DNA from: Hybos culiciformis
Taxonomy: Eukaryota; Arthropoda; Insecta; Diptera; Hybotidae
DNA length: 64,000 nt
Reading direction: 5' to 3'
Assembly: GCA_964007475.1 (NCBI GenBank)
Contig: OZ023273.1
Location: forward strand, 82,004,598-82,068,597
Both the position numbers and the translations under genes were made by a program. Under the pieces are notes generated by a model. That model was not told where the DNA came from. It searched no databases and saw only the letters and a program-made list of their open reading frames with translations. Shown here piece by piece: positions 45,546 through 57,458 of this stretch; within the stretch, counting starts at the first letter, position 1, and each line of letters begins with the position of its first letter.

Positions 45546-46395
45546 TTTTATGATACCAACATATTTTATTTGAGTTGTTTGAATTTGAGCGTTGACGGCT
45601 AGCGTTGCGACTTCTACTTCGAGAACGGGAGTCTGATTTATGACGATCGTTAAAATCAATTTTTGAAAGAATTGCTTCTATTTTTGCTAATCGTTGATCT
45701 AAAGTGTTAACAGAAATTACATTTTGATTATTTGAATGATTCCTAATACCAAAGAGGGTTGGTGTTTGAGAGGCTTCATAAATTTGATCAGCAAGATTAG
45801 TTAATTCGTCTAAGGACTTGTCACCTACTGAAAAAAATGCAATTTTAATATGTTGTGGCAACCGTCGTAAGCAAAGACTTTTAATTATTTCGTCATTAAA
45901 TGAACTATTTGATAATTGTTTCAATGATCTGAAAACCTCGGAGGGTTTCCTGTCTCCCATGTCAGCTTTGTCAACTAATATTTCCAGTCTTTTTAATTCT
46001 GACGTTGAGTGTCGCTTAATTAGTGCTGTTTTTAACGATTTGTATTTATCAGAGCCAGCAGGGTTGCTTAAAATATCGATTACTGAATCACAAGTGTCAA
46101 TGGGCAAGGCCACGACGGTGAGGCAATATTTTGTATCGTCGCTCGAAATTCGATAGACCGAAAATTGGGCTTCCGCTTGGATGAACCACGTTGCTGGATT
46201 AGCGTTCCAGAACGGAGGAAGTCGGACTCGAAGTGACTCTACGCTTGCGTTAAACTGCATATTAGAATTATTGTTGATTTGCGAATTTCCGCCGAAGTTG
46301 TTACCTGAAGGAGAAGAAGTAGCATTGTGTGTCTCAGTAGTAGTAGGATTCGATGTACTTGAAGTATCCTCACTTGATTTATTTTGATCAACCAT
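45538..46395 (-). pseudogene. Ty3/gypsy gag, CsRn1-like, truncated in its zinc finger (copy 1)
   Basis: The 285-codon frame starts MVDQNKSSEDTSS at a good position downstream of a leader and LTR. After a Ser/Asn-rich start come VRLPPFWNANPATWFIQAEA, QFSVYRISSDDTKYCLTVVA, DMGDRKPSEVFRSLKQLSNS, CLRRLPQHIKIAFFS and LDELTNLADQIYEA. These are conserved Gag blocks of the gypsy clade that includes CsRn1/Mdg3-type elements. An Arg/Ser-rich tail leads to ICWYH, the start of the CHCC-type finger, where the frame hits the junction with the KDM4 array and ends (YHKII). Pol is entirely missing. Confidence 0.88.
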
Positions 46396-46865
46396 TGAAA
46401 AAAAATTTAAGTGGCTAAAAAATATGAAATTAAAATTTTAAGTTTCTTAAAAAAAATAGATTAAAAACAATATAAAATTAAAAATTGTTTGAGAATTAGT
46501 TTAGTAAGTTAATTATGTTAATTGAAGTTTGATATTTTATAATTGAATGATGTTATGAATGATAATTTCTATTTTAGATGATACTTATGATGATGAACAG
46601 TTGCTTGGCTTCTAAATACTTTGCCGTGGCTAATGAATGAGCGTGAATGTATATTGGAAGCGTGTATGAAATGTAAAGTTTGAGGCCAATTTTTAGAATT
46701 TTTTATTTATTGTTTGTTGTGTAAATCAAATTTGGATTTTGGTGTGGTATTATTAAATTTTGATGTGTTTGAATCTTTGCATTGATAAACCTTGATCATT
46801 AAGTGAATCCTGTGCTTAGTGAATCAATGTGATGAGATGTTGTATTCAAAAACGGGGTCCCCAAT
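46396..46865 (-). other. Untranslated leader and primer-binding site of the CsRn1-like element
   Basis: About 470 bp without coding signal between the gag start and the LTR. Next to the LTR the minus strand reads TTGGGGACCCCG (plus 46,853-46,864), positioned like a tRNA primer-binding site; CsRn1-type elements use tRNA-Trp with a related GACCCCG sequence (family knowledge, match imperfect). Confidence 0.6.
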
Positions 46866-47260
46866 ATAGCTACTTTGGTTGTATGAGCTTTTCAAAGTAG
46901 TTATTTTTTATTGAAATAGGTGCAATAAAAACTCTATGTATTTTAACTAAATATTAATTTATTTAATATTTTACTTTACAAAATACAAAATTATTTTTAT
47001 TCCTTTTCTTAGTGAAATCCAAACTTAAACTAAATTTAATTATTAGAAATATAAAATTCAAGCTTCACTTAAAATTATTTTCAATGCAGGTATATGGTAT
47101 GATTTTACCGTGATCTTAAAATGCCTTTTTTTCTTTTATTCAAAAAGGGGTATTGAATATATATTTTATATAAGTACATATAAAGTGTATTTGTAAATAT
47201 ATAAAATATATAAATTAAAATTTTATGTATACGTTGTTGTAGCTTAATTCGACCGCTACA
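46866..47260 (-). repeat. LTR of the CsRn1-like element (copy 1)
   Basis: On the minus strand it begins TGTAGCGGTCGAATTAAGCT at 47,260, directly against satellite sequence (aactcatag), and ends near ...AAAGTAGCTA. AATAAA on the minus strand near 46,905-46,914 would serve as poly(A) signal. The outer end is certain because the same junction recurs in copy 2; the inner end is set by the primer-binding site. Confidence 0.75.
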
Positions 47261-47715
47261 AACTCATAGTTCGCGAACTACTGGATCGATTTTAATTTTT
47301 TAAATGCCAAAAGAAGCGTAATTTTATGAATTCTAATCTCCACATAAATTTGTATATTAAAATGATTGGGTTTTTGAGCTAGAGCCTCAAACCCGTTGAA
47401 AGAAGATTATTTCATACTAAATTTATCTCTAAAATCTTCTTTCTCAACTTTAAGAACTCATACTTCGCGAACTACTGGATCGATTTTAATTTTTTAAATG
47501 CCAAAACAAGCGTAATTTTATGAATTCTAATCTCTACATAAATTTGTATATTAAAATGATTTGGTTTTAGAGCTAGAGCCTCAAAACCGTTAAAAGAAGA
47601 TTATTTCATACTAAATTTATCTCTAAAATCTTCTTTCTCAACTTTAAGAACTCATAGCTCGCGAACTACTGGATCGATTTTAATTTTTTAAATGCCAAAA
47701 GAAGCGTAATTTTGT
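47261..47715 (+). repeat. 194-bp satellite, about 2.3 units between the two KDM4 copies
   Basis: Same monomer as at 50,210-53,603 (aactcatagttcgcgaacta, ctggatcgattttaattttt, ...). It breaks off at gtaattttgt, where KDM4 exon A sequence (gagctgatg) resumes. Confidence 0.92.
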
Positions 47716-48680
47716 GAGCTGATGTAAGCGGCAGTATTACTGACGAAAATCAAAATGTAAGTTAATTAAAATATACTTCTTTAGAAAATAAATAAATAAA
47801 TTCGAAAAATTATCAATTTACTTACTTCCTTTTTAATTTCAGATTTGGAATATTAGTAGATTAGGTACAATTCTCGACCATGTCATTCAAGACTATGGTA
47901 TTGAAATTGATGGCGTTAATACCGCATATTTATATTTTGGAATGTGGAAAACAACATTTGCTTGGCATACTGAAGATATGGATTTATATTCTATTAATTA
48001 TTTACATTTTGGAGCTCCAAAGACTTGGTATGCCATACCGCCAGAACATGGTAGAAAATTCGAAAAATTAGCAAACAGTTATTTTCCAGAAAATTATAAA
48101 AATTGTAATGCCTCAAATCATAAAATGACACTAATAAATCCTCAAAAATTGAAACAAAAGGATATTCCCGTCAATAAAATAAGCAATTTTGGAATTAAAT
48201 CATCCATCATTCATGAATTATTAATGTTTTTTTTTTTTTTTAGATTACTCAAGAATCTGGAGAAATCATTATAACTTTTCCGTTTGGTTATCATGCGGGA
48301 TTCAACCACGGTTTTAATTGTGCTGAATCTACAAATTTTGCATTGCTAAGGTGGATTGAATATGGGAAGAGAGCTAGTCAATGCACTTGCAGGTAATTAT
48401 ATTTTCGTTGAAAATTTTTAAAGTTATGAGAGTTGCTTGCTAATTTAAAATAATAAAATATTACAACGTTTTTTTTAGCACTAACTCTGTCAGTTTTTCT
48501 ATGCTAACATTTGTTAGACGATATCAAGCAGATACATATGAAAAATGGGTAGAGGGCAAAGATTTTGGATCACATCCAGAGGATCCCAACACAATAACAT
48601 GTGCTAATCCACCAAGTCGTGATGACTTATCAGAATATGTTGAGTATATGGAGAAACAAGGTGCACACAAAGCCAGAAAG
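47716..48680 (+). pseudogene. KDM4-like copy 2: exons A (partial) to D
   Basis: Near-identical copy of 36,929-37,896: exon A fragment 47,716-47,756, exon B 47,843-48,178, exon C 48,244-48,392, exon D 48,479-48,680. It keeps the HxE and YHAG iron ligands and, unlike copy 1, the YLYFG tyrosine. Differences: exon B lacks one codon and reads [10 protein letters not shown] in place of [11 protein letters not shown]; the exon B donor is AAA|ataagc, again without GT; exon C has Leu for Pro before RWIEY. Exon A is cut by satellite, so no start or acceptor exists. Listed as a pseudogene because the 5' end is missing; exons C and D are otherwise clean. Confidence 0.85.
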
Positions 48681-48753
48681 GTATAAAGCTATTTATTAAT
48701 TTATTTTATCTCAATGTTATCTTTTTATTTATTTTTTTTATTTTTAATTTTAG

Positions 48754-49450
48754 CAAGAGTACGATGCATTAAATATTACAATTACTGGAACACAACATCG
48801 TCCTAAAAAACGAATGGCCGCTGAAGTGGCAGAGGCTTCACCATCAGCCAAAATTAAAAAAAGTTTGGACGAACAGATCAATGACGACGATTTATTTTGT
48901 TTGGGGTTCGATGCAGATCGCGAACCAGTTTTTGGGTATATGGAGAAACAAGGTGCACACAAAGCCAGAAAGGTATAAAGCTATTTATTAATTTATTTTA
49001 TGATTTATTTTGTTTGGGGTATATGGAGAAACAAAGTGCACACAAAGCCAGAAAGGTATAAAGCTATTTATTAATTTATTTTATCTCAATGTTATCTTTT
49101 TATTTATTTTTTTTATTTTTAATTTTAGCAAGGGTACGATGCATTAAATATTACAATTACTGGAACACAACATCGTCCTAAAAAACGAATGGCCGCTGAA
49201 GTGGCAGAGGCTTCACCATCAGCCAAAATTAAAAAAAGTTTGGACGAACAGATCAATGACGACGATTTATTTTGTTTGGGGTTCGATGCAGATCGCGAAC
49301 CAGTTTTTGGGTATATGGAGAAACAAGGTGCACACAAAGCCAGAAAGGTATAAAGCTATTTATTAATTTATTTTATCTCAATGTTATCTTTTTATTTATT
49401 TTTTTTATTTTTAATTTTAGCAAGGGTACGATGCATTAAATATTATATGA
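48754..49450 (+). repeat. KDM4 copy 2 hybrid-exon array: two complete exons, one remnant, one truncated
   Basis: Complete exons at 48,754-48,972 and 49,129-49,347. Between them an intron is fused (ttattttat|gatttatttt) to the 3' end of a short-type exon, which ends about 49,056, the scar of a deletion. A last copy starts at 49,421 and is cut at the same base as in copy 1, with TGA at 49,448-49,450. Confidence 0.88.
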
Positions 49451-50163
49451 TTTTATGATACCAACATATTTTATTTGAGTTGTTTGAATTTGAGCGTTGA
49501 CGGCTAGCGTTGCGACTTCTACTTCGAGAACGGGAGTCTGATTTATGACGATCGTTAAAATCAATTTTTGAAAGAATTGCTTCTATTTTTGCTAATCGTT
49601 GATCTAAAGTGTTAACAGAAATTACATTTTGATTATTTGAATGATTCCTAATACCAAAGAGGGTTGGTGTTTGAGAGGCTTCATAAATTTGATCAGCAAG
49701 ATTAGTTAATTCGTCTAAGGACTTGTCACCTACTGAAAAAAATGCAATTTTAATATGTTGTGGCAACCGTCGTAAGCAAAGACTTTTAATTATTTCGTCA
49801 TTAAATGAACTATTTGATAATTGTTTCAATGATCTGAAAACCTCGGAGGGTTTCCTGTCTCCCATGTCAGCTTTGTCAACTAATATTTCCAGTCTTTTTA
49901 ATTCTGACGTTGAGTATCGCTTAATTAGTGCTGTTTTTAACGATTTGTATTTATCAGAGCCAGCAGGGTTGCTTAAAATATCGATTACTGAATCACAAGT
50001 GTCAATGGGCAAGGCCACGACGGTGAGGCAATATTTTGTATCGAAATTCGATAGACCGAAAATTGGGCTTCCGCTTGGATGAACCACGTTGCTGGATTAG
50101 CGTTCCAGAACGGAGGAAGTCGGACTCGAAGTGACTCTACGCTTGCGTTAAACTGCATATTAG
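49443..50163 (-). pseudogene. CsRn1-like gag, copy 2
   Basis: Almost identical to 45,538-46,268, with the same truncation in the zinc finger. A small deletion (tcgtcgctcgaaatt to tcgaaatt) shifts the frame before DTKYCLTVVA, so the open frame begins with unrelated MVHPSGSPIFGLSNF. The N-terminal third and the leader are deleted; sequence jumps to the LTR end at about 50,164. Confidence 0.88.
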
Positions 50164-50209
50164 AATTGTATTTATGTATACGGTGTTGTAGCTTAATTCG
50201 ACCGCTACA
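50164..50209 (-). repeat. LTR end remnant of copy 2
   Basis: About 45 bp matching 47,222-47,260 (minus strand TGTAGCGGTCGAATTAAGCT...), joined to satellite at the same base as in copy 1. Confidence 0.8.
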
Positions 50210-53200
50210 AACTCATAGTAGAACTACTGGATCGATTTTAATTTTTTAAATGCCAAAAGAAGCGTAATTTTATGAATTCTAATCTCCACATAAATTTGTA
50301 TATTAAAATGATTGGGTTTTTGAGCTAGAGCCTCAAACCCGTTGAAAGAAGATTATTTCATACTAAATTTATCTCTAAAATCTTCGTTCTCAACTTTAAG
50401 AACTCATAGCTCGCGATCTATTTTAATTTTTTAAATGCCAAAAGAAGCGTAATTTTATGAATTTTAATCTCCACATAAATTTGTATTTTAAAATGATTTG
50501 GTTTTTGAGCTGATTTGAAAGAAGAGTTGAAAGAAGATTATTTCATACTAAATTTATCTCTAAAATCTTCTTTCTCAACTTTAAGAACTCATAGTTCGCG
50601 AATTACATGATCGATTTTAATTTTTTAAATGCCAAAAGAAGCGTAATTTTATGAATTTTAATCTCCACATAAATCTGTATTTTAAAATGATTTGGTTTTT
50701 GAGCTAGAGCCTCAAACCCGTTGAAAGAAGATTATTTCATACTAAGTTTATCTCTAAAATCTTCGTTCTCAACTTTAAGAACTCATAGCTCGCGATCGAT
50801 TTTAATTTTATGAATTTTAATCTCCACATAAATTTGTATTTTAAAATGATTTGGTTTTTGAGCTGATTTGAAAGAAGAGTTGAAAGAAGATTATTTCATA
50901 CTAAATTTATCTCTAAAATCTTGTTTCTCAACTTTAAGAACTCATAGCTCGCGAACTACTGCATCGATTTTAATTTTTTAAATGCCAAAAGAAGCGTAAT
51001 TTTATGAATTTTAATCTCCACATAAATTTGTATTTTAAAATGATTTGGTTTTTAAGCTAGAGCCTCAAACCCGTTGAAAAAAGATTATTTCATACTAAAT
51101 TTATCTCTAAAATCTTCGTTCTCAACTTTAAGAACTCATAGCTCGCGAACTACTGGATGGATTTTAATTTTTTAAATGCCAAAAGAAGCGTAATTTTATG
51201 AATTTTAATCTCCACATAAATTTGTATTTTAAAATGATTTGGTTTTTGAGCTGATTTGAAAGAAGAGTTGAAAGAAGATTATTTCATACTAAATTTATCT
51301 CTAAAACCTTCTTTCTCAACTTTAAGAACTCATAGCTCGCGAACTACTGGATCGATTTTAATTTTTTAAATGCCAAAAGAAGCGTAATTTTATGAATTTT
51401 AATCTCCACATAAATTTGTATTTTAAAAAGATTTGGTTTTTGAGCTGATTTGAAAGAAGAGTTGAAAGAAGATTATTTCATTCTAAATTTATCTCTAAAA
51501 TCTTCTTTCTCAACTTTAAGAACTCGTAGCTCGCGAACTACTGGATCGATTTTAATTTTTTAAATGGCAAAAGAAGCGTAATTTTATGAATTTTAATCTC
51601 CACATAAATTTGTATTTTAAAATGATTTGGTTTTTTAGCTAGAGCCTCAAACCCGTTGAAAGAAGATTATTTCATACTAAATTTATCTCTAAAATCTTCG
51701 TTCTCAACTTTAAGAACTCATAGCTCGCGAACTACTGGATGGATTTTAATTTTTTAAATGCCAAAAGAAGCGTATAATTTTATGAATTTTAATCTCCACA
51801 TAAATTTGTATTTTAAAATGATTTGGTTTTTGAGCGAGAGCCTCAAACCCGTTGAAAGAAGATTATTTCATACTAAATTTATCTCTAAAATCTTCTTTCT
51901 CAACTTTAATTTTTTAAATGCCAAAAGAAGCGTAATTTTATGAATTTTAATCTCCACATAAATTTGTATATTAAAATGATTTAGTTTTTGAGCTGATTTG
52001 AAAGAAGATTATTTCATACTAAATTTATCTCTAAAATCTTCTTTCTCAACTTTAAGAACTCATAGCTCGCGAACTACTGGATTTATGTGGAATTTTAATC
52101 TCCACATAAATTTATATTTTAAAATGATTTGGATTTTGAGCTGATTTGAAAGAAGAGTTGAAAGAAGATTATTTCGTACTAAATTTATCTCTAAAATCTA
52201 CTATCTCAACTTTAAGAACTCATAGCTCGCGAACTCCTGGATCGATTTTAATTTTTTAAATGGCAAAGGAAGCGTAATTTAATGAATTTTAATCTCCACA
52301 TAAATTTATATTTTAAAATGATTTGGATTTTGAGCTGATTTGAAAGAAGAGTTGAATGAAGATTATTTCATACTAAATTTATCTCTAAAATCTACTATCT
52401 CAACTTTAAGAACTCATAGCTCGCGAACTACTGGATCGATTTTAATTTTTTAAATGGCAAAAGAAGCGTAATTTTATGAATTTTAATCTCCACATAAATT
52501 TGTATTTTGGTTTTTGAGCTAGAGCCTCAAACCCGTTGAAAGAAGATTATTTCATACTAAATTTATCTCTAAAATCTTCTTTCTCAACTTTAAGAACTCA
52601 TAGCTCGCGAACTACTGGATCGATTTTAATTTTTTAAATGCCAAAAGAAGCGTAATTTTATGAATTTTAATCTCCACATAAATTTGTATATTAAAATGAT
52701 TGGGTTTTTGAGCTAGAGCAGGGGTGTCCAACTTAAATTGAAAATGGGCCGTTTCGAAAATTTATTTTGTTCCGCGGGCCAAAAGTCAATTTTTTTTTTT
52801 TTAAACAAATTAAAATATATTTATTATTAAAATTACTTCAAATTAATAATGTAAATAATAAGTTTATACACAAGAAAAAAATTAAATTAAAGAATATAAA
52901 TTATGTTGTATTTATAATGATATCTTTTTGTGATGATCTTTTGTCAGTGATGATGATGATCTTGATGACCTTGAATTAATTTTTTTAGAGAAGTTAAACT
53001 ACTGGCAACATCCACTTAATCTGATTTCTTAACTATAAATTTAATTTTCTTGTCACCCGAAATTTATGTGGAACGAATTAACCACGTTCCATTCCAAATA
53101 TCAAATCTAAGAATAGAAAATTTTTAATTTGAAATAAATAATTTCAATTTTATGCAGTAAATCTTGATTTGAAAGTAGAAAATTTCCATTACAATTTTTT

Positions 53201-53603
53201 TTTTACATATTACAAAAATATTAGAGAAACATTTTGAATTTTAAACCAAAGTTAACGGGCCGGGTTAAAAGACTCCGCGGGCCGGATGATGGCCCGCGGG
53301 CCGTTGGTTGGACAGCACTGAGCTAGAGCCTCAAACCCGTTGAAAGAAGATTATTTCATACTAAATTTATCTCTAAAATCTTCTTTCCCAACTTTAAGAA
53401 CTCATAGTTCGCGAACTACTGGATCGATTTCACTTTTTTAAATGCCAAAAGAAGCGTAATTTTATGAATTTTAATCTCCACATAAATTTGTATATTAAAA
53501 TGATTGGGTTTTTGAGCTAGAGCCTCAAACCCGTTGAAAGAAGATTATTTCATACTAAATTCATCTCTAAAATCTTCTTTCTCAACTTTAAGAACTCATA
53601 GCT
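50210..53603 (+). repeat. 194-bp satellite array, about 14 units, host of two insertions
   Basis: The monomer: aactcatagctcgcgaacta, ctggatcgattttaattttt, taaatgccaaaagaagcgta, attttatgaattttaatctc, cacataaatttgtattttaa, aatgatttggtttttgagct, agagcctcaaacccgttgaa, agaagattatttcatactaa, atttatctctaaaatcttct, ttctcaactttaag. A second type has gatttgaaagaagagttg in place of agagcctcaaacccgttg. Some units are internally deleted. Interrupted by a hAT MITE at 52,719 and ended by the retroelement at 53,604. Confidence 0.93.
52719..53320. mobile_element. hAT MITE, 602 bp, copy 2 (in satellite)
   Basis: Nearly identical to 20,659-21,259. The 8-bp duplication AGCTAGAG (52,711-52,718, 53,321-53,328) is satellite sequence, proving insertion into the array. 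Confidence 0.93.
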
Positions 53604-53976
53604 AGTAATGTACATCAAATCTACATTCAATAAACCCACAATAATTGATTATTCAAATATAATTTCATACTTTGTTTTGCTTTATTTATAATTATATTAA
53701 GATAAAATCTTAACGCACTTTTTGCTTATTAATCAATAATCTATGTAATGTTTATACAAGTGTCCAATAAAATTCTTTGTTTCATTATAAGAAATAATTA
53801 AAGATAACTTTAAGTACAGTTTGATGATGATTTCCTTTTGTTCATAAAATTCAGAAAAAAAAAGTTCAGTTATAATTAGTATCTAAACCATAAAGGTTGT
53901 AATAAAAAGAAAAGTTTAATAAATAAAATATTTCATAAAATTTAAATTTATGTTTTATTAAATAAGAAATATAATT
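53604..53976 (+). repeat. 5' LTR of the errantivirus-like element
   Basis: 373 bp from AGTAATGTACATC to AAGAAATATAATT. Differs from the 3' LTR by five substitutions and one 3-bp indel by eye. Aataaa occurs near its start and again near its end. Confidence 0.93.
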
Positions 53977-53993
53977 GGCGCAGTCGGTAGGAT
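53977..53993 (+). promoter_or_regulatory. Primer-binding site
   Basis: ggcgcagtcggtagga directly after the LTR (with the LTR's last t, tggcgcagtcggtagga), the site known in 17.6/297-type errantiviruses, which prime with tRNA-Ser. Confidence 0.85.
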
Positions 53994-54365
53994 AGGTTTA
54001 CAAAAATCAATCGATGATAATTTGGTCTATTTTTATAGTTCAAAACCTATACCTAAATAAAATAACAATCCATCGTGGATTAATAAAAAATTAAAATAAA
54101 AATGAAATTCATATATATAACAAATAATAAAATTTAATAAATATTTTTCCCAAAAAAAAAGAAGACTTTATACAAAAAAAATATATATATATATTTTTCT
54201 TTCCATCGAGGATAGAAATATAATTAAAAATAATATCAAAAAAAAAAAAAAAAAAAACAATTAATAATTCATAATTTATAAACAATATTTTAAAATTATA
54301 AAAATATAAAATTATAAAAATATAAAAAAAAATATAAATAAATTAAAATTAAAGAAAAATTTATT

Positions 54366-55543
54366 AATGGAATTAATGACAACACTAATGTGAGTAATTT
54401 TCTAATATTCCTTATAAAAATATATTCCTTGTATTTTATCCCCTAAACCTAAAAGAAAAGAAGACGAAAATAATTTGGAAAATATTATAAATAAAATATC
54501 AAATTTATCTATTTCTAAAAAGAGTTCTTTTAACGAAAAAAATAAAATGGAAGCATTTTCTACAATACACGCAAATATAATTCCCGAATTTGATGGGGAA
54601 ATAAACGAATTTAGTTTCTTTTTGAATGCAATAGACACAGTTGTTGCGATCAAAATAATCCCAATAATGCTCAAAATACTTTGATTCTACGAACGATAAT
54701 TAGTAAACTTAAAGGTGCTGCTAGAGAAGTAATAAGTATTAGTGGAGTTACTACTATAAACGACTTAAAAGACGAACTCACACGAAATTTCAGTGATCCT
54801 CGAAATGAAACGTGTCTTTCCTTTGACTTAACATGTATAACAGACAAGCCTTAGAGGTATTTCTTGCAGGACTCAGAAATCCTTATGGCATAATGCTTCG
54901 TACAAGACAACCTGCCACTCTGTTAGAAGCCATAAATTTTATAAGAAAGGAAGAAAATCTCCGTTATTTGCAAAATCCACATGCAAATAATAATAATTAT
55001 GTGAACCCAAAAAAGTTTAATACCAAACCACAAAATAATAATTTCACACCAAAATTTTCGAATAATGCTAATATGCCCCAATATAACAATTTTGTACCAC
55101 AGTATAATGCAAATATACTCCAAAACAACAATTTCGTACCAAACTTTCCCTCAAACCCTATTTACGTTCAGCAGAAACCAAACTTTGTACAACCCAAATT
55201 TCCCACTCATCAACAAACCTTTGGGAAACCAATTAAAGTTTGGAAACCAAATCCCAATGCCAAATTTGAAAAGCCAACTCCAATGAGTGCAACAACAAAA
55301 CAAACATCTATTGTGCAAAGAAACCAAAATCAACCCTCGACCTCTAGATGGGTTGCTGAAGAACTATTTAATACTGAACAGTTAAACGATGAAGAAACAC
55401 CTTACATGACACTTCCACAAGAAAATTCAGACGCAAATGACTATGAATCTTATGAGTTAGTTGATGAAAATGAAGAAGAGAACGAAGATGAAATTGAAAA
55501 TCCGGATTTTCCCACATCAGGGAATTTCAGAAACAAGAAATAG
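54366..55543 (+). pseudogene. Errantivirus-like gag, frameshifted
   Basis: Gag-type sequence appears in pieces. 54,475-54,684 contains IIPEFDGEINEFSFFLNAID; the next piece, in another frame, has LRTIISKLKGAAREVISISG and ELTRNFSDPRNETCLSFDL; 54,833-55,543 has LEVFLAGLRNPYGIMLRTRQ and FIRKEENLRYLQ, followed by a long Asn/Pro/Gln-rich region and an acidic C-terminus. No zinc knuckle is seen, as is usual in this group. At least two frame breaks separate the pieces. Confidence 0.8.
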
Positions 55544-56172
55544 TAGAAATTCACTGTATCAATGAAAAGCGAAATTTACCATTTATTTCAATAAAAAATC
55601 CTCCATTAAAACTTTTAATAGATACCGGATCTACAAAATCTTTTCTTTCCCCAGAAATAATTGATAAATATTTTCACAAGAAGAAAGAATATAAGCCCTT
55701 TGTTGTTTCAACATCCTTTACTTCATCCAAACATGAATTCTGTATCAATATAGAAGCCTTTGAAGAATTCAACACAAATGTTGAACTTGAATTCTTTTCT
55801 TATAAATTCCATAATATTTTTGACGGACTTCTTGGTATGGACATGTTACAAAAACTACAAGCTTCAATTCAAATACCAAAACATCTACTTACCACCCCTA
55901 ATTCAGACATTCCTCTTGAAATTTTCGAAAGTAAGCCTCAATTGTTATTACAAAAACTAATTCCCGCAAAAACAGCTCTTCAGATAAAAATTCCAACTAA
56001 CATAAATAATGGCGAAATAATTGTTCCAAAACAAATTATTCAAAATTGTATTATACCCGAGACTTTGACCATTTCAGATAATGGTTGGGCTTTAGTTGAA
56101 ATACACAACAACTCTTCAACAGATACTAATATTACTATATTATACCCAATAAAAGTCAATCCCATGAAAAAT
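55530..56172 (+). pseudogene. Errantivirus-like pol, protease part
   Basis: Begins in a frame different from gag, overlapping its end, as expected for frameshift expression. LLIDTGSTKSFLSP carries the aspartic protease DTG(S) active-site motif, followed by FDGLLGMDMLQKLQASIQIP (the ILG-type flap/C-terminal block of retroviral proteases). The frame then runs to about 56,172, where the LINE insertion interrupts pol before the reverse transcriptase. Confidence 0.8.
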
Positions 56173-57458
56173 AATTTCGAATATTATTTTTATTTATTTA
56201 TTTATTTAATTCAATCTATCAGTAATTCTTTACAGATTGTTCTAAAACTAGGTATTTAACACTTAAACTACATAATATAAAAAAAAATTTTAATAAAAAA
56301 TTACAAATAATAAGAAAAATATAATTAATTGATATAGAATTAATTGATATGAAGAACACTATTTCGATTTCATATATGATTTTAATCTAAATTTGAAAAC
56401 CTCACGAGAAAAATTATAATCTAAAACATCATTAAACATATTAAAATTTCTCAGGAAATTAGTAACCGGTTCAAAAAAACCATAATTGGTTCTGTGAAAT
56501 GGTACATGAAAAACAGGATTTGATCTTGAACTTCCTCTAGGAATAGCATATGAGCACAAATTTAATAATTGGATACAATTTATGTTTCCCATTATAATAT
56601 CGTAGGCGAACATGGAACTAATATACAAACGTCTAAATTTCAATGTCTCTAAATCTATCAATTTACATTTGTCATCATAAGAAGATACAAGAGGCTGAAA
56701 ATTTAACTTACGTAATGCAAATCTTATGAAGTTTCTTTGAACACCTTCTAATCTTTTTATGTGGACATCATAATATGGTAACCAAACTACAACAGCATAT
56801 TCCAAATGCACTCTAACAAGGGATGTGTACAAAGATTTTAACGTATAAGGATCCGTGAATTCATTAGAATTTCTTTTAACAAAACCTAATATAGCATAGG
56901 CTTTATTTACAATCAATTCAATATGTTTAACAAAAGATAAATCAAAACTAAATAATACACCTAAATCCTCAATCAATATTTGTCTATTAATTATTCTATC
57001 ATTTATACTATAATCAAAAAATATCGGTTCTTTTTTCTTATAGTAAGATACAACATTACACTTATCAGTATTAAGAGCAATCTTATTTACATCGCACCAA
57101 ATTTTTAGATTAAACAAATCATGTTGTAACAATTCACAATCCGATATATTGGAGATTTTAGAATATATTTTCAAATCATCAACAAAAATTAAATATTTAC
57201 AATACTTTAGAATATTACAGACATCATTTATAAATATGATGAAAAATAATGGGCCTAAATGTGTTCCTTGTTCCACACCCGACTTGACATCAATCACAAT
57301 CTGAGAAGTAAAATTACCTATCCGAACAACATGTTTCCTTCCCACCAAATATGACCGAATCCACGACAAAAATGCTGAATGAAAACCAAGGGTTTCAAAT
57401 TTTAATAAAAGTAAACGATGATTAACTCTATCAAACGCCTTAGCAAAATCGGTATAAA
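56172..57458 (-). pseudogene. 5'-truncated LINE inserted in pol: RT C-terminal half
   Basis: On the minus strand the segment starts YTDFAKAFDRVNHRLLLLKF, then GVEQGTHLGPLFFIIFINDV, FVDDLKIYSK (the YADD catalytic box, here FVDD), and C-terminal LEYAVVVWLPYYDVHIKRLE followed by VQRNFIRFALRKL. This is the second half of a non-LTR reverse transcriptase of the Jockey/CR1-like kind, without RNase H. ORF to 56,359; 3' UTR to a (taaa)n tail at about 56,190-56,213. A frame break lies near 57,369. The missing 5' part is typical of LINE insertion. Exact borders are approximate. Confidence 0.85.

Noticed and set aside
45818..46387. Plus-strand frames of 112 and 68 codons
   Set aside because: Antisense to the gag frame, which has clear family motifs.
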